From the NCBI RefSeq assembly GCF_022818495.1, contig NZ_CP089291.1:1334501-1398500 (forward strand): 64,000 nt of DNA. Reading direction: 5' to 3'. Positions 33,166 through 42,834 of the stretch are shown one piece after another (position 1 is the stretch's first letter; each line of letters opens with the position of its first letter). This DNA is from Fodinisporobacter ferrooxydans. Its GTDB lineage: Bacteria; Bacillota; Bacilli; Tumebacillales; MYW30-H2. The notes under the pieces are model-generated. The model searched no databases and was not told where the DNA came from. It saw only the letters and a program-made list of their open reading frames with translations. The position numbers and the translations under genes are program-made.

Positions 33166-33244
33166 CAAAAAAATCTTTTGGTTACGATTGCTATGTTTTA
33201 TTCGAAAAGTCGTTGTCTATAATGAGAGATAGGAGGTGAAGCGA

Positions 33245-34327
33245 ATGTTGCGAAAAATTGTACATTTATTTTTCGGTGTAGTAGGTGTCGTTTTAGGAGC
33301 CAAATTTGCGCCGACATTATTCGCACTCATAAAATTAGATTATGGAGTTTTTAAAAGCACGATTTTTGGCGGTCTATTAGGGTTTAGTATATTTATTTTG
33401 GCGACGATTTGGTTGGTCGACTATGTTATGACTTTAATTCGTTGGTTTGAGGAACGAATGTTAAGGACTCCGATTTCTGATGTCATGCCTGGAATCGTGG
33501 GTATGATCTTGGGTCTGATTATCGCGTATTTGCTTGAAAATGCTTTTATGCAATTACCGATCGTAGGCAGTGTGGTACAGATATTTGCCAGTGTGCTGCT
33601 TGGTTACCTTGGATTTACGATCTTTTTTCGCAAACGCGAGGAATTGCTGGCCATTTTTAGCGGCAGATTGGGCAGAGATAAGGACAAAGACAAGTCCAGT
33701 AAACAATTAACCCGCAGCGGTGAAGCGAAACTTTTGGATACAAGCGTAATTATTGACGGCCGGATTGCTGATATCGTAAAAACCGGATTTCTTGATGGAG
33801 TCTTGATTATTCCATCCTTTGTCTTGGAAGAATTGCAGCACATTGCAGATAGTTCCGATGCATTGAAACGGAATCGGGGCAGACGCGGGCTCGATATCTT
33901 AAATCGTATTCAGAAAGAGCTAATGGTAAAAGTTCAAATTATGGAGATCGATTTTGAGGATATCCAGGAAGTTGACAGCAAGCTTGTGAAGTTGGCAAAA
34001 AAAATAAACGGCAAAGTCGTTACAAATGATTTTAATTTGAATAAAGTATGTGAATTGCAAGGTGTTGGTGTTTTAAACATCAACGATTTGGCAAATGCAG
34101 TCAAGCCTGTCGTATTGCCGGGTGAGGAAATCATCGTACAAGTGATTAAAGACGGCAAAGAACACGGACAAGGCATTGGTTACCTGGATGACGGTACGAT
34201 GATCGTTGTTGAAGGCGGGCGTGAATATATCGGATCCCGCTTGGAAGTATTGGTTACAAGTGTATTGCAAACATCAGCCGGACGAATGATTTTTGCCAAA
34301 CCCAAATTACTGGAACGGGCTTTATAA
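33245..34327 (+). CDS. yacL: PIN/TRAM domain membrane protein YacL
   Basis: Putative membrane-anchored ribonuclease of unknown substrate. The 360-residue protein has four hydrophobic segments in the first 130 residues, a PIN nuclease domain ([16 protein letters not shown] near residues 160-175, with conserved aspartates) and a C-terminal TRAM domain ([23 protein letters not shown]). AGGAGGTGA lies 7 nt before the ATG at 33245. A TATAAT at 33218-33223 suggests a promoter, but its -35 is poor. Confidence 0.93.
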   Translation: MLRKIVHLFFGVVGVVLGAKFAPTLFALIKLDYGVFKSTIFGGLLGFSIFILATIWLVDYVMTLIRWFEERMLRTPISDVMPGIVGMILGLIIAYLLENAFMQLPIVGSVVQIFASVLLGYLGFTIFFRKREELLAIFSGRLGRDKDKDKSSKQLTRSGEAKLLDTSVIIDGRIADIVKTGFLDGVLIIPSFVLEELQHIADSSDALKRNRGRRGLDILNRIQKELMVKVQIMEIDFEDIQEVDSKLVKLAKKINGKVVTNDFNLNKVCELQGVGVLNINDLANAVKPVVLPGEEIIVQVIKDGKEHGQGIGYLDDGTMIVVEGGREYIGSRLEVLVTSVLQTSAGRMIFAKPKLLERAL

Positions 34328-34387
34328 TGGATTGCATGATACGTATGCATTCCTTTGTCAAGCTGGACAATTCTTGCTACAATGATA

Positions 34388-34416
34388 GGCGCTGTACTGC
34401 TACGGCGTCTTTTTTT
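34388..34416 (+). terminator. Terminator after yacL
   Basis: CGCTGTA-CTGC-TACGGCG is a 7-bp stem with one G-U pair and a 4-nt loop, followed by TCTTTTTTTAT. Confidence 0.85.
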
Positions 34417-34538
34417 ATAAAAGGATAGCCGAATACATCTGACTGCATTGAAATGGGATTTTTACAGGAACAGCAGCCATTTTAAGGATATCATGGTAAA
34501 GTGATACTATTGTGTCATAACGGGGTTTGAGGAGATGA

Positions 34539-35270
34539 TTGGTTTTGATAGATGCAGTCGTTGTGGCTGCGGGCAGCGGAAACCGAATGCGTGCAGAGAT
34601 AAAAAAGCAATATATGACGATCGGGGAAGAAATGCTGTTTATACATACTGTACGTGTATTTGATTTGCACCCGCAAATTCGCTCGATTGTACTGGTCGTT
34701 TCACCAGGAGATGAAGAATTTGTTACTGGCGTTTTACGAACCTATAATTGGAAGAAACAGATACGTGTTGTCGCAGGTGGTCAAACGCGGCAAGAGTCTG
34801 TATTTTACGGTTTGCAGGCGTTAGATGAGGGATCGGAATACGTCGCGATTCATGATGGTGCGAGGCCGTTTTTATCGCAAACGATTTTGACGAATGTCAT
34901 TCATAAGGTATATGAGTATCATGCGGTAGCTGTTGCCGTACCTGTAAAAGATACAATTGCTGTTGTCGATGACGGAAAAATACAAAGTGTTCCGGAACGG
35001 TCGACGCTATGGTCTGTGCAAACACCGCAGGCGTTTCAAACGGCGCTGATTCGGAAAGCACATGCAGCTGCCGTGCAAGATTTATTTAGCGGAACAGATG
35101 ATGCTTCATTAGTACGAAGACTGGGACATGAAGTGCATATCCAGATTGGCGGATATTCCAATATGAAACTCACGACTCCGGAGGATCTGGTCATTGCACA
35201 GTTGGTCTTGCAAGAACGCCAAAAAGAGGAGCGGTTCTATGAATTCAATCCGCATAGGGATCGGATATGA
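34539..35270 (+). CDS. ispD: 2-C-methyl-D-erythritol 4-phosphate cytidylyltransferase
   Basis: Third step of the MEP isoprenoid pathway: forms CDP-methylerythritol from CTP. The 243-residue protein has the nucleotide-binding [16 protein letters not shown] near residue 10 and HDGARPFLS near residue 105. The start is a TTG: either 34539 (4 nt after GAGGAG) or 34545 (10 nt after it). Both give a family-like N-terminus, so the exact start is open. The 3' end overlaps ispF by 32 nt. Confidence 0.95.
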   Translation: MVLIDAVVVAAGSGNRMRAEIKKQYMTIGEEMLFIHTVRVFDLHPQIRSIVLVVSPGDEEFVTGVLRTYNWKKQIRVVAGGQTRQESVFYGLQALDEGSEYVAIHDGARPFLSQTILTNVIHKVYEYHAVAVAVPVKDTIAVVDDGKIQSVPERSTLWSVQTPQAFQTALIRKAHAAAVQDLFSGTDDASLVRRLGHEVHIQIGGYSNMKLTTPEDLVIAQLVLQERQKEERFYEFNPHRDRI

Positions 35271-35727
35271 TGTACATCCGTTAATAGAGGGAAGGAAACT
35301 ATACATAGGTGGTGTCGAAATTCCTCACGAAACAGGCCTGTTGGGGCATTCGGACGCAGATGTGCTGCTGCATGCAATCGCGGATGCGATCTTGGGCGCT
35401 TTAGGTGAAGGAGATATTGGAAAACACTTTCCGGATACGGATGAGCGCTATAAAGATATTTCAAGTGTTGCATTATTGCAGGAAGTTGCTGATTTGGCGC
35501 AACGCAAAGGGTATTCCTTGGGCAATCTTGATTGCGTTTTGCTTGCACAACGGCCCAAAATTGCACCCTATATACTGCAAATGAGGGAAACGATTGCTGC
35601 CGTGCTGCATGTGGATGCGGCTGTTGTCAATATAAAAGCGACAACGACAGAAAAATTGGGGTTTGTTGGTCGTGAAGAAGGAATGGCGGCAGAAGCAGTA
35701 GTACTGCTATATCAATCTATGCTATAA
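35239..35727 (+). CDS. ispF: 2-C-methyl-D-erythritol 2,4-cyclodiphosphate synthase
   Basis: Fifth step of the MEP pathway. The 162-residue protein has the zinc-site motif GYDVHPL and the active-site segment [33 protein letters not shown]. The ATG at 35239 follows GAGGAG and starts inside the end of ispD, a typical coupled pair. Confidence 0.97.
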   Translation: MNSIRIGIGYDVHPLIEGRKLYIGGVEIPHETGLLGHSDADVLLHAIADAILGALGEGDIGKHFPDTDERYKDISSVALLQEVADLAQRKGYSLGNLDCVLLAQRPKIAPYILQMRETIAAVLHVDAAVVNIKATTTEKLGFVGREEGMAAEAVVLLYQSML

Positions 35728-35764
35728 TTTCCAATAAAATTGAGGGGAAAAGGAGTATTCCATC

Positions 35765-37231
35765 GTGTCAGTTCGAGTTCGTTTTGCTCCGAGTCCTACG
35801 GGACATCTACATATAGGCGGCGCCCGCTCCGCATTGTTTAATTATTTATATGCAAAAAAGCAGAATGGAACGTTTATTCTGCGGATCGAAGATACGGATC
35901 AAGCTCGCAATAAGGAACATGCGGAAGAGGGTTTTATAAAAAGTTTGCGTTGGTTGGGGATTCCTTGGGATGAAGGATTTGAGACAGGTGGACCGTATGG
36001 CCCATATCGCTGTATGGATCGATTGCCGATCTACCAGGAATACGCGGATCGTTTGCTTGCGGAAGGGAAAGCATATCGCTGTTATTGTACGGAAGAGGAA
36101 ATCGAAGCAGATCGGCAGCGAATGTTGGAACAAGGTCTTACACCGAAGTATTCCGGGAGATGCCGCCATCTTGCCAAAGAACAAGAGGATCGATTCCGGG
36201 CGGAAGGACGGAAATCCGTTGTTCGCTTTCTTGTGCCGGAAGAAAAGATCGTCCGCATTCATGATAAAATTCGCGGTGACGTAGAGTTTGAAACAAATGG
36301 CATCGGCGATTTTGTCATTGTCAAATCGGACGGGATTCCCACATACAATTTTGCCGTTGTTGTCGATGACGCGTTAATGAAAATCACATTGGTGATTCGC
36401 GGGGAAGAACATTTGACAAATACACCGCGGCAAATCCTGGTTTTCCAGGCATTCGGCTTTGAAATTCCGGAGTTTGCACACTGTTCCCTCATTCTGAATG
36501 AACAGGGGAAAAAACTAAGCAAGCGGGATGAGTCAATCGTTCAATTCATTGAACAATACAAAGACTTGGGGTATCTGCCGGAAGCGTTGTTTAATTACCT
36601 GGCGTTGCTTGGGTGGTCGCCGGGAACCGAGCAAGAGATCTTTTCCCATGACGAATTGGTTCAGGCATTTTCCATTGAGAGAATCAGCAAGAGCGGCTCG
36701 ATTTTTGATCAACAGAAGCTGGCGTGGATGAACAGCCACTATATCAAGCAGGCGGACGTACAGCGGATTGTTGATATGGCAATTCCGTTTTTGCAGCAAG
36801 CAAAGCGCCTGCCGACTGTACTTTCGCCGGAGCAAGCTCGCTGGGTGACGGCGCTTGTACAACTTTTGCAAGAAAAACTTGAATATGTTGCACAAATCGT
36901 TCCATTGTCCGATTTGTTCTTTACCGATCAAGTATCGTATCCGGAAGAAAGTATGACTCTTTTAAAAGAAGCGCATGTTCCGGTAGTAGCGCATGCTTGT
37001 GCCGAGGTCTTTGACAGGATTGAGGATTGGTCGGCAGATGGGATCAAACAGGCAATCAAAGAAGTGCAGAAGGAAACCGGGTATAAGGGCAAACAATTGT
37101 TTATGCCGATTCGCATAATCGTAACCGGACAGGAACACGGGCCGGATTTGAATCAAACTCTATACCTTCTTGGCAAGCAAGCAGTTGTTCAACGGTTGCG
37201 GAATTTTGAAACACATGCAGCTCATGTGTAA
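35765..37231 (+). CDS. gltX: Glutamyl-tRNA synthetase
   Basis: Class I synthetase that charges tRNA-Glu, and in most Bacilli tRNA-Gln, to be amidated later. The 488-residue protein has the HIGH motif in PSPTGHLHIGGARSAL and the KMSKS-type motif as GKKLSKRD. The start is GTG at 35765 after AAAAGGAG. In B. subtilis cysE follows; here cysS follows directly. Confidence 0.97.
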   Translation: MSVRVRFAPSPTGHLHIGGARSALFNYLYAKKQNGTFILRIEDTDQARNKEHAEEGFIKSLRWLGIPWDEGFETGGPYGPYRCMDRLPIYQEYADRLLAEGKAYRCYCTEEEIEADRQRMLEQGLTPKYSGRCRHLAKEQEDRFRAEGRKSVVRFLVPEEKIVRIHDKIRGDVEFETNGIGDFVIVKSDGIPTYNFAVVVDDALMKITLVIRGEEHLTNTPRQILVFQAFGFEIPEFAHCSLILNEQGKKLSKRDESIVQFIEQYKDLGYLPEALFNYLALLGWSPGTEQEIFSHDELVQAFSIERISKSGSIFDQQKLAWMNSHYIKQADVQRIVDMAIPFLQQAKRLPTVLSPEQARWVTALVQLLQEKLEYVAQIVPLSDLFFTDQVSYPEESMTLLKEAHVPVVAHACAEVFDRIEDWSADGIKQAIKEVQKETGYKGKQLFMPIRIIVTGQEHGPDLNQTLYLLGKQAVVQRLRNFETHAAHV

Positions 37232-37248
37232 GAGACACGCGACGCCCA

Positions 37249-37280
37249 GTCGTCTCTGACTGCAGAGGCGGCTTTTTCTT
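37249..37280 (+). terminator. Terminator between gltX and cysS
   Basis: CGTCTCTG-ACTG-CAGAGGCG is an 8-bp stem with one G-U pair, extended by flanking bases and followed by TTTTTC. It may cut or attenuate readthrough into cysS. No T-box leader was recognised. Confidence 0.75.
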
Positions 37281-37317
37281 TAGAACGTTGTATTTGGAAA
37301 GGAGCCGTTAAACAGCT

Positions 37318-38709
37318 ATGGCGCTTCGTTTATATAACTCACGCACACGTCAGAAAGAAGAATTTCAAACACTGGAAACCGGAAAAGTGAAAATGTATGT
37401 GTGCGGCCCAACTGTGTATAACTATTTTCATATCGGGAATGCGCGTGCGTTTGTAGTTTTTGATGTTGTCAGAAGATATCTTGAATATCGGGGATACCAA
37501 GTAACATACGTACAAAATTTTACCGATGTAGACGACAAGCTGATTCGAAAGTCGCAAGAGATGGGCAAAACGGTAAAAGAAGTTGCCGATCAATACATCG
37601 ATGCCTATTTTGAAGATGTGGAAGCTCTTGGTGTCAAACGTGCAGATGTTCATCCGCGTGTCATGGAAAACATGGATGAAATTATTCAAATGATTCAGGA
37701 ATTGATTGCCAAAGGATTTGCATATGTCCGGGAAGGCGACGTTTATTATAATACGCTGCGTTTTTCCGATTACGGAAAACTGAGCAATCAGTCCTTGGAA
37801 GACTTACAGGCAGGCGCGCGAATTGAAGTGAATGAAAACAAACAAAACCCTCTGGATTTTACATTGTGGAAAGCGGCGAAACCGAGTGAGGTTTTTTGGG
37901 ATAGTCCGTGGGGGCAAGGCCGTCCGGGGTGGCACATTGAATGTTCTGCGATGAACCGCAAGTACTTGGGAGAAGAAATTGACATACATGGAGGCGGACA
38001 TGATTTGATGTTTCCCCATCATGAAAATGAACTTGCGCAAAGTCAGGCGGCCACGGGAAAACCTTTGGCCCGATATTGGCTGCACAATGGATATGTCAAT
38101 ATCAACAATGAGAAAATGTCGAAGTCATTGGGGAACTCTATTTTTGTACGTGATTTAAAAGAGCAGTATGCACCGCTTGCATTGCGGTTTTTCTTGCTGT
38201 CTGCCCAATATCGGCATCCGGTCAATTTTAGCGATGAGTCCATTCGCCAGTCTCAACAAGCGATGGAACGAATTTCGGGCTGCCTGGAAAGTTTGCGGCA
38301 TCGTGCAGCTTCGGCGGACCCGGATTTGATGGAAACCATCGAGGTTCAACCATATCGGGAACGTTTTTGTGCCGCTATGGATGACGATTTGAATACACCG
38401 GATGCCATTACCGTAATTTTTGAAGTTGTAAAAGATGCGAATCAATATATGCGTAAAGAACATGTTGCATTGCGCGTGATTGAAACATATCAATCCATAC
38501 TTGAGGAATTGGCAGGCGTATTGGGATTTCAATTCTCCGCACGTTCCGAATTGCTCGATGAAGATATTGAACGATTGATTGCAGAACGTACAAATGCGCG
38601 CAAAGAGAAAAATTTTGCACGCGCCGATGAAATTCGCAATCAATTAGTGGAGCAGGGAATCCTGTTGGAAGATACTCCGCAAGGCGTTCGGTGGCGGAGA
38701 CAAACATAA
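37318..38709 (+). CDS. cysS: Cysteinyl-tRNA synthetase
   Basis: Class I synthetase that charges tRNA-Cys, with a zinc ion in the active site. The 463-residue protein has [18 protein letters not shown] (zinc cysteine and HIGH-like motif), [14 protein letters not shown] and [18 protein letters not shown] for the other zinc ligands, and KMSKS as [15 protein letters not shown] lies 13 nt before the ATG, a long spacing. The stop overlaps the mrnC start by one base. Confidence 0.97.
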   Translation: MALRLYNSRTRQKEEFQTLETGKVKMYVCGPTVYNYFHIGNARAFVVFDVVRRYLEYRGYQVTYVQNFTDVDDKLIRKSQEMGKTVKEVADQYIDAYFEDVEALGVKRADVHPRVMENMDEIIQMIQELIAKGFAYVREGDVYYNTLRFSDYGKLSNQSLEDLQAGARIEVNENKQNPLDFTLWKAAKPSEVFWDSPWGQGRPGWHIECSAMNRKYLGEEIDIHGGGHDLMFPHHENELAQSQAATGKPLARYWLHNGYVNINNEKMSKSLGNSIFVRDLKEQYAPLALRFFLLSAQYRHPVNFSDESIRQSQQAMERISGCLESLRHRAASADPDLMETIEVQPYRERFCAAMDDDLNTPDAITVIFEVVKDANQYMRKEHVALRVIETYQSILEELAGVLGFQFSARSELLDEDIERLIAERTNARKEKNFARADEIRNQLVEQGILLEDTPQGVRWRRQT

Positions 38710-39173
38710 TGGCAACACAAATGGATTGGCTAAAAAATCTTGCAAGCCAACTTTCATGGCAATTTCCACGTAAAGCAAATGAAATGTCGGCACTGACTTT
38801 AGCCTATATCGGCGACGCGGTGTGGGAAGTGGCGATTCGTATGCGCGTATTGCAGTCTGGCGATAACAAGCCAAATCAACTGCATAAAAAAGCTACTACT
38901 TACGTAAAGGCAGAACGGCAGGCGTTTGCATTGCATCGATTGCTCCCGCTTCTTTCCGGGGAAGAGACAGGAATTGTGAGAAGGGGCAGGAATGCGAAGT
39001 CGGCAACTGTGCCCAAACATGCCAGCATTACAGATTATCGACACAGTACCGCCTTTGAATGTTTGCTGGGATTTTTATTTATTACAGGACAATATGAACG
39101 TCTGCATGAAGTCATGAATCACTCGATTGTGATTTTGGAGAATGTAGATGAAAAGGAGAACAAAAAGGTATGA
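38709..39173 (+). CDS. mrnC: Mini-ribonuclease 3 (Mini-III)
   Basis: RNase III-like nuclease without a dsRNA-binding domain; it matures 23S rRNA ends in B. subtilis. The 154-residue protein has the catalytic signature TLAYIGDAVWEVAIRMRVL near residues 31-49 and STAFECLLGFLF near 113-124. The ATG overlaps the cysS stop (TAATG), with GGTGGCGGAG upstream. Its own stop overlaps rlmB by 4 nt. Its substrate rRNA operon lies 30 kb upstream with an unusually long spacer. Confidence 0.95.
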   Translation: MATQMDWLKNLASQLSWQFPRKANEMSALTLAYIGDAVWEVAIRMRVLQSGDNKPNQLHKKATTYVKAERQAFALHRLLPLLSGEETGIVRRGRNAKSATVPKHASITDYRHSTAFECLLGFLFITGQYERLHEVMNHSIVILENVDEKENKKV

Positions 39174-40072
39174 GTAGACAACAAAAGCGAACGTTCGGCT
39201 CCACGGGACGCAGAGGACGAGGGAATAACAAGCAAAGCCGTCCTCGTCCGACGATTTCGAATACTCGACAAAATGCCGGTAAGCCAATGCAAACACAGAC
39301 ATCGGCCCGCGTGCAAGTTGCCGATGAATCGCGGGAACAGGAAATGATCGTCGGGCGGCGGCCGGTGATTGAAGCGTTAAAAGCAAATACAACCTTGAAT
39401 AAAATTTTGATGGCTGAAGGTGTTGAGACGGGCAGCGTCGTGGAAATTCTCAGCAAAGCAAAAGAACGTTCCATAATCGTACAACGAGTTCCCAGAAAGA
39501 AATTGGATCAATTGGCGCCTGATACAAACCACCAGGGAGTCTTGGCGTATATGGCCGCCAAAGAGTATGTGGATGTGGAGGATTTGATCGAGATTGCACG
39601 GAGTTCGGACAAGCCGGGGCTGATCGTGGTCTTGGATGAAATCGAAGATCCTCATAATTTAGGATCAATTTTGCGGAGCGCAGATGGTGCCGGAGCGCAC
39701 GGTGTAGTGATTTCGAAACGCCGGTCGGCTCCTTTGACGGCAACGGTTTCAAAAGCTTCTGCCGGAGCGATCGAGCATATGCCTGTGGCGCGCGTGGCAA
39801 GCATTTCACAAGCCATTCAGCAACTGCAAAAAGCAGGTTTTTGGGCTGTTGGCACAGATGTAGAAACAAACAAACGGTATGATCAAATTCGCTATGAAGG
39901 TCCTACTGTACTTGTCATTGGCAATGAAGGGAAAGGATTGAGCAGGCTCGTAAAGGAACGTTGCGATTTTCTTGTCAAATTGCCGATGCTTGGGCAGGTA
40001 CAATCATTGAATGCCGGTGTCGCTGCTGGCATTTTGCTGTATGAAATTGTCCGGCAACGATTCCAGGCATAA
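39170..40072 (+). CDS. rlmB: 23S rRNA 2'-O-ribose G methyltransferase RlmB-like (TrmH family)
   Basis: SpoU/TrmH methyltransferase. The 300-residue protein has a basic N-terminal tail of about 58 residues (RGRGNNKQSRPRP), a substrate-binding domain starting IVGRRPVIEAL, and the SPOUT knot motifs DEIEDPHNLGSILRSADGAG, LVIGNEGKGLSRL and LPMLGQVQSLNAGVAAGILLYE. The tail is longer than in many homologs. It overlaps mrnC as ATGA. Confidence 0.94.
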   Translation: MSRQQKRTFGSTGRRGRGNNKQSRPRPTISNTRQNAGKPMQTQTSARVQVADESREQEMIVGRRPVIEALKANTTLNKILMAEGVETGSVVEILSKAKERSIIVQRVPRKKLDQLAPDTNHQGVLAYMAAKEYVDVEDLIEIARSSDKPGLIVVLDEIEDPHNLGSILRSADGAGAHGVVISKRRSAPLTATVSKASAGAIEHMPVARVASISQAIQQLQKAGFWAVGTDVETNKRYDQIRYEGPTVLVIGNEGKGLSRLVKERCDFLVKLPMLGQVQSLNAGVAAGILLYEIVRQRFQA

Positions 40073-40092
40073 TGTATGAATGACAGCAAGTG

Positions 40093-40605
40093 ATGAGAGA
40101 CGTTTTAATAATCGACGGGTATAATATTATCGGCGCTTGGGGCGAACTGCGCAAGTTGGTGAAACAAGATGGATTAGAGGAGGCGCGGGATCTTCTGATC
40201 GAGAAGCTCATCGAATACCAGGCGTCGACGGGGCGGGAAGTATATATCGTATTTGATGCATACAAAGTTCCCGGCATTCGTCAGCAGTATACGCAAAAAC
40301 AACTGCATATTTTGTATACCAAACAAGATGAAACAGCTGATGAATTAATCGAGAAGATGGTTCGCGTTTCTGAAAAATACACATCACAGATTTACGTTGC
40401 TACATCCGATTTTACGGAACAGCAAATCACGTTTGGGGATGGGGCGCTTCGAATTACTGCAAGAGAATTGATTCAAGAGATCGATCGGGTTAAAAAAAAG
40501 GTTCGCGAACGTGTCGCCAAAATGGAACAGCAACCAAAACGGACGTTGGGCGATGCACTGGATCCGGGAATATCCAAAATATTCGAAATTTGGCGCAGGA
40601 AATAA
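40093..40605 (+). CDS. yacP: NYN domain ribonuclease YacP (Rae1)
   Basis: Related to B. subtilis Rae1, a ribosome-associated endoribonuclease that cuts mRNA in the A site. The 170-residue protein starts RDVLIIDGYNIIGAWGEL, the PIN-like NYN motif with catalytic aspartate, and has VFDAYKVPG, KQDETADELIEKMV and VATSDFTEQQI. GTG at 40090 and ATG at 40093 are adjacent; neither has a strong ribosome site. Confidence 0.93.
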   Translation: MRDVLIIDGYNIIGAWGELRKLVKQDGLEEARDLLIEKLIEYQASTGREVYIVFDAYKVPGIRQQYTQKQLHILYTKQDETADELIEKMVRVSEKYTSQIYVATSDFTEQQITFGDGALRITARELIQEIDRVKKKVRERVAKMEQQPKRTLGDALDPGISKIFEIWRRK

Positions 40606-40615
40606 TAGGTCTCCA

Positions 40616-40645
40616 TTGACCCTATAAGATTACATAATGTATAAT
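40616..40645 (+). promoter_or_regulatory. Promoter of sigH
   Basis: TTGACC (40616-40621), an 18-nt spacer and a perfect TATAAT (40640-40645) lie 41 nt upstream of the sigH start. In B. subtilis sigH is read by SigA and repressed by AbrB; no AbrB site can be judged from sequence alone. Confidence 0.75.
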
Positions 40646-40686
40646 AAATTCAGCTTACACTGCGTTCTAGGTCGGAGGGATGGACA

Positions 40687-41331
40687 TTGACAAGCCAGAC
40701 ACAAGTTGACATAATTACAAACTTCGATCTATTTTCTGACGAGGACCTGGTGAAGCGTGTAAGGGCGGGAGATGACGAAGCGCTCGAATATCTGATTCAT
40801 AAATACAAAAATTTTGTTCGGGCCAAAGCTCGATCTTATTTTTTGATTGGTGCAGATCGCGAAGATATCGTACAAGAAGGTATGATAGGTTTATATAAAT
40901 CAATTCGCGATTTTCGGGATGATAAGCTCGCCTCGTTTAAAGCGTTTGCCGAATTGTGCATCACAAGGCAAATCATTACTGCAATCAAGACTGCCACCCG
41001 CCTGAAGCATATTCCGCTGAATTCGTATGTATCATTGGACAAGCCAATCTATGACGAAGATTCCGATCGGACTCTATTAGACGTGATTTGTGGTTCAAGA
41101 GTTACGGATCCTGAAGAGCTCATTATCAATCAAGAGGAATTTATCGATATCGAAGTTAAAATGAGCGAGATATTAAGCGATCTTGAGCGCAAAGTGCTGA
41201 TGCTGTATCTTGACGGACGTTCGTATCAAGAAATCGCCGTAGATTTGAAGCGTCATGTGAAGTCGATTGACAATGCTTTGCAGCGTGTAAAACGCAAACT
41301 TGAGAAATATTTGGAAGTGCGGGAATCCTAG
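40687..41331 (+). CDS. sigH: RNA polymerase sigma factor SigH
   Basis: Alternative sigma factor for the transition to stationary phase, competence and early sporulation. The 214-residue protein has region 2 (DREDIVQEGMIGLYKSIRDFRDDKLASFKAFAELCITRQIITAIKTA) and region 4 (LSDLERKVLMLYLDGRSYQEIAVDLKRHVKSIDNALQRVKRKL). The start is TTG, 8 nt after GGAGGG. Its presence supports a spore-forming lineage. Confidence 0.96.
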   Translation: MTSQTQVDIITNFDLFSDEDLVKRVRAGDDEALEYLIHKYKNFVRAKARSYFLIGADREDIVQEGMIGLYKSIRDFRDDKLASFKAFAELCITRQIITAIKTATRLKHIPLNSYVSLDKPIYDEDSDRTLLDVICGSRVTDPEELIINQEEFIDIEVKMSEILSDLERKVLMLYLDGRSYQEIAVDLKRHVKSIDNALQRVKRKLEKYLEVRES

Positions 41332-41350
41332 CCGCACCTTTTTCTTTTCC
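41317..41350 (+). terminator. Terminator overlapping the sigH stop
   Basis: GTGCGG/CCGCAC form a 6-bp stem around the sigH stop codon and are followed by CTTTTTCTTTT. The remaining 41351-41482 is A+T rich without a recognised feature. Confidence 0.8.
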
Positions 41351-41482
41351 CCAGGTATATCAGTAGGGGAAATTGTAGAAAATGGATTGTAGGTTTTTAT
41401 GCAAGTTTTTTCCTAATGGTTTTTTCAAAGTGTTTTTTGAAAATAGTTGCTTTAATTTTTGGAACACACCGCTCAGTTGTTA

Positions 41483-41511
41483 TTGACATGAAAAAACTGC
41501 TGTGATAAAGT
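41483..41511 (+). promoter_or_regulatory. Putative promoter of rpmG-secE-nusG
   Basis: TTGACA (41483-41488), a 17-nt spacer and TAAAGT (41506-41511). The -35 is perfect and the -10 is moderate. A leader of about 135 nt follows before rpmG. Confidence 0.6.
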
Positions 41512-41653
41512 ACTATAGGTATCCATGCGTAATAAGACAAGATCAACAGATCAATCAACATTTCGCAATTGCGGGATTTGTTTAAAGGTTGTACTTGGAA
41601 ATACATTTACGTGTCTGGAGACACAGATTCCACATGTTTAGGGGGTGTCATAG

Positions 41654-41803
41654 ATGCGCGTTAACATTACTTTGGCTTGCACAGATTGCAAACAACGAAA
41701 CTATGCGACCAAAAAGAATAAAAAAACGCACCCGGATCGTATGGAAACAAAGAAGCATTGCAAATTTTGCAACCGACACACGTTGCATCGTGAAACTCGC
41801 TAA
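41654..41803 (+). CDS. rpmG: 50S ribosomal protein L33
   Basis: A 49-residue basic protein of the large subunit, too short for most ORF cut-offs. It starts [17 protein letters not shown] and carries two CxxC pairs (CTDC and CKFC), the zinc-binding form. GGGGGTG precedes the ATG. In B. subtilis an L33 gene (rpmGB) also lies ahead of secE. A hairpin ACTCG-CTAAT-CGAGT spans its stop codon. Confidence 0.95.
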   Translation: MRVNITLACTDCKQRNYATKKNKKTHPDRMETKKHCKFCNRHTLHRETR

Positions 41804-41866
41804 TCGAGTGTCTTGGTTTTATGCTTCTTTTTGCTTGTAGACCGGACGCTTATGAGGAGTGGGATG

Positions 41867-42082
41867 ATGAGTAGTTTTGTTGGAGGGTTACGTTCCGGCT
41901 CGTCCAAACTTATTTCTTACTTTAAAGAGGGAGTAAGTGAACTTAAGCGTGTCCGCTGGCCCAATCGTAAGCAAACAATCAACTATACGGCTGTGGTGAT
42001 TATAACGGTTCTGTTTTTGTCTGTAGTCGTATATTTGTTTGATTTAGGGATTAGCAAGCTATTAAACCTGATTGGGTTTTAA
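41867..42082 (+). CDS. secE: Preprotein translocase subunit SecE
   Basis: Small membrane subunit of the SecYEG channel. The 71-residue protein has the amphipathic segment YFKEGVSELKRVRWPNRKQT followed by one transmembrane helix (VVIITVLFLSVVVYLFDLGI), the single-span Gram-positive form. Two tandem ATGs occur; the second (41867) is 7 nt after GAGGAG and is preferred. Confidence 0.94.
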   Translation: MSSFVGGLRSGSSKLISYFKEGVSELKRVRWPNRKQTINYTAVVIITVLFLSVVVYLFDLGISKLLNLIGF

Positions 42083-42135
42083 AATTGCAGATCGATGCAA
42101 GGTATATATTCAAAAGCTTTTTAACATTGAGTATT

Positions 42136-42166
42136 AGGGGGTACGGGCGAATCCGCCCTCAGAGCG
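42136..42166 (+). promoter_or_regulatory. nusG initiation region with hairpin between SD and ATG
   Basis: AGGGGG at 42136-42141 lies 25 nt from the nusG ATG, too far for normal use. The hairpin GGGCG-AATC-CGCCC (42145-42158) sits between them and would bring the site to about 11 nt in effective spacing. No other ribosome site is seen. Confidence 0.5.
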
Positions 42167-42709
42167 ATGGAAAACATGGAAAAACATTGGTATGTGATTC
42201 ACACATATTCCGGCTATGAGAATAAAGTAAAGGCAAACCTTGAGCGTCGGCTTCAATCTATGGGGATGGAAGATAAAATTTTTCGTGTCCTTGTTCCTGT
42301 GGAAGAAGAAATTGAAACGAAAAACGGGAAAAAGAAATCAGTCATGCGAAAAGTGTTTCCCGGTTACGTTTTGGTTGAAATGATTATGACAGATGACTCT
42401 TGGTATGTCGTGCGCAACACTCCTGGAGTAACGGGCTTCGTTGGTTCGGCGGGCTCTGGATCGAAACCGACTGCTTTGTTGCCGAATGAAGTGCGCTCCA
42501 TTCTCAAGCAAATGGGTGTGGATGAGACAAAAACAAAAGTTGACTTTAGTTTAAAAGAAGCGGTTCGTGTAGTCGAAGGGCCGTTTGCCAACTTTATCGG
42601 CAGCATTGAAGAAATTCAAGCGGATAAACAAAAAATTAAAGTCATGGTTTCCATGTTTGGACGCGAAACCCCGTTGGAATTGGATTTTAATCAAGTTGAA
42701 AAGCTTTAG
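42167..42709 (+). CDS. nusG: Transcription termination/antitermination protein NusG
   Basis: Binds the RNA polymerase clamp and links transcription to Rho, pausing and translation. The 180-residue protein has the NGN domain (KHWYVIHTYSGYENKVKANLERR ... FPGYVLVEM ... VRNTPGVTGFVG) and a C-terminal KOW domain (VRVVEGPFANFIGSIEEIQADKQKIKVMVSMFGRETPLELDF). A second in-frame ATG at 42176 is a possible start. See the unusual initiation region just upstream. Confidence 0.97.
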   Translation: MENMEKHWYVIHTYSGYENKVKANLERRLQSMGMEDKIFRVLVPVEEEIETKNGKKKSVMRKVFPGYVLVEMIMTDDSWYVVRNTPGVTGFVGSAGSGSKPTALLPNEVRSILKQMGVDETKTKVDFSLKEAVRVVEGPFANFIGSIEEIQADKQKIKVMVSMFGRETPLELDFNQVEKL

Positions 42710-42724
42710 GGTAGTTTATAATCT

Positions 42725-42757
42725 TGACCTAGGCTGCTTCATTAGGTCATGTTTTTA
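42725..42757 (+). terminator. Terminator after nusG
   Basis: TGACCTA/TAGGTCA is a perfect 7-bp stem with an 11-nt loop, followed by TGTTTTTAT. It separates secE-nusG from rplK-rplA. Confidence 0.75.
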
Positions 42758-42834
42758 TGTGTATATTGTTTTTGTTTTGCGTGGGAGGGTTTTATACCCG
42801 TTTAACCACATCTTAGGAGAAGGAGGTGGACGAA

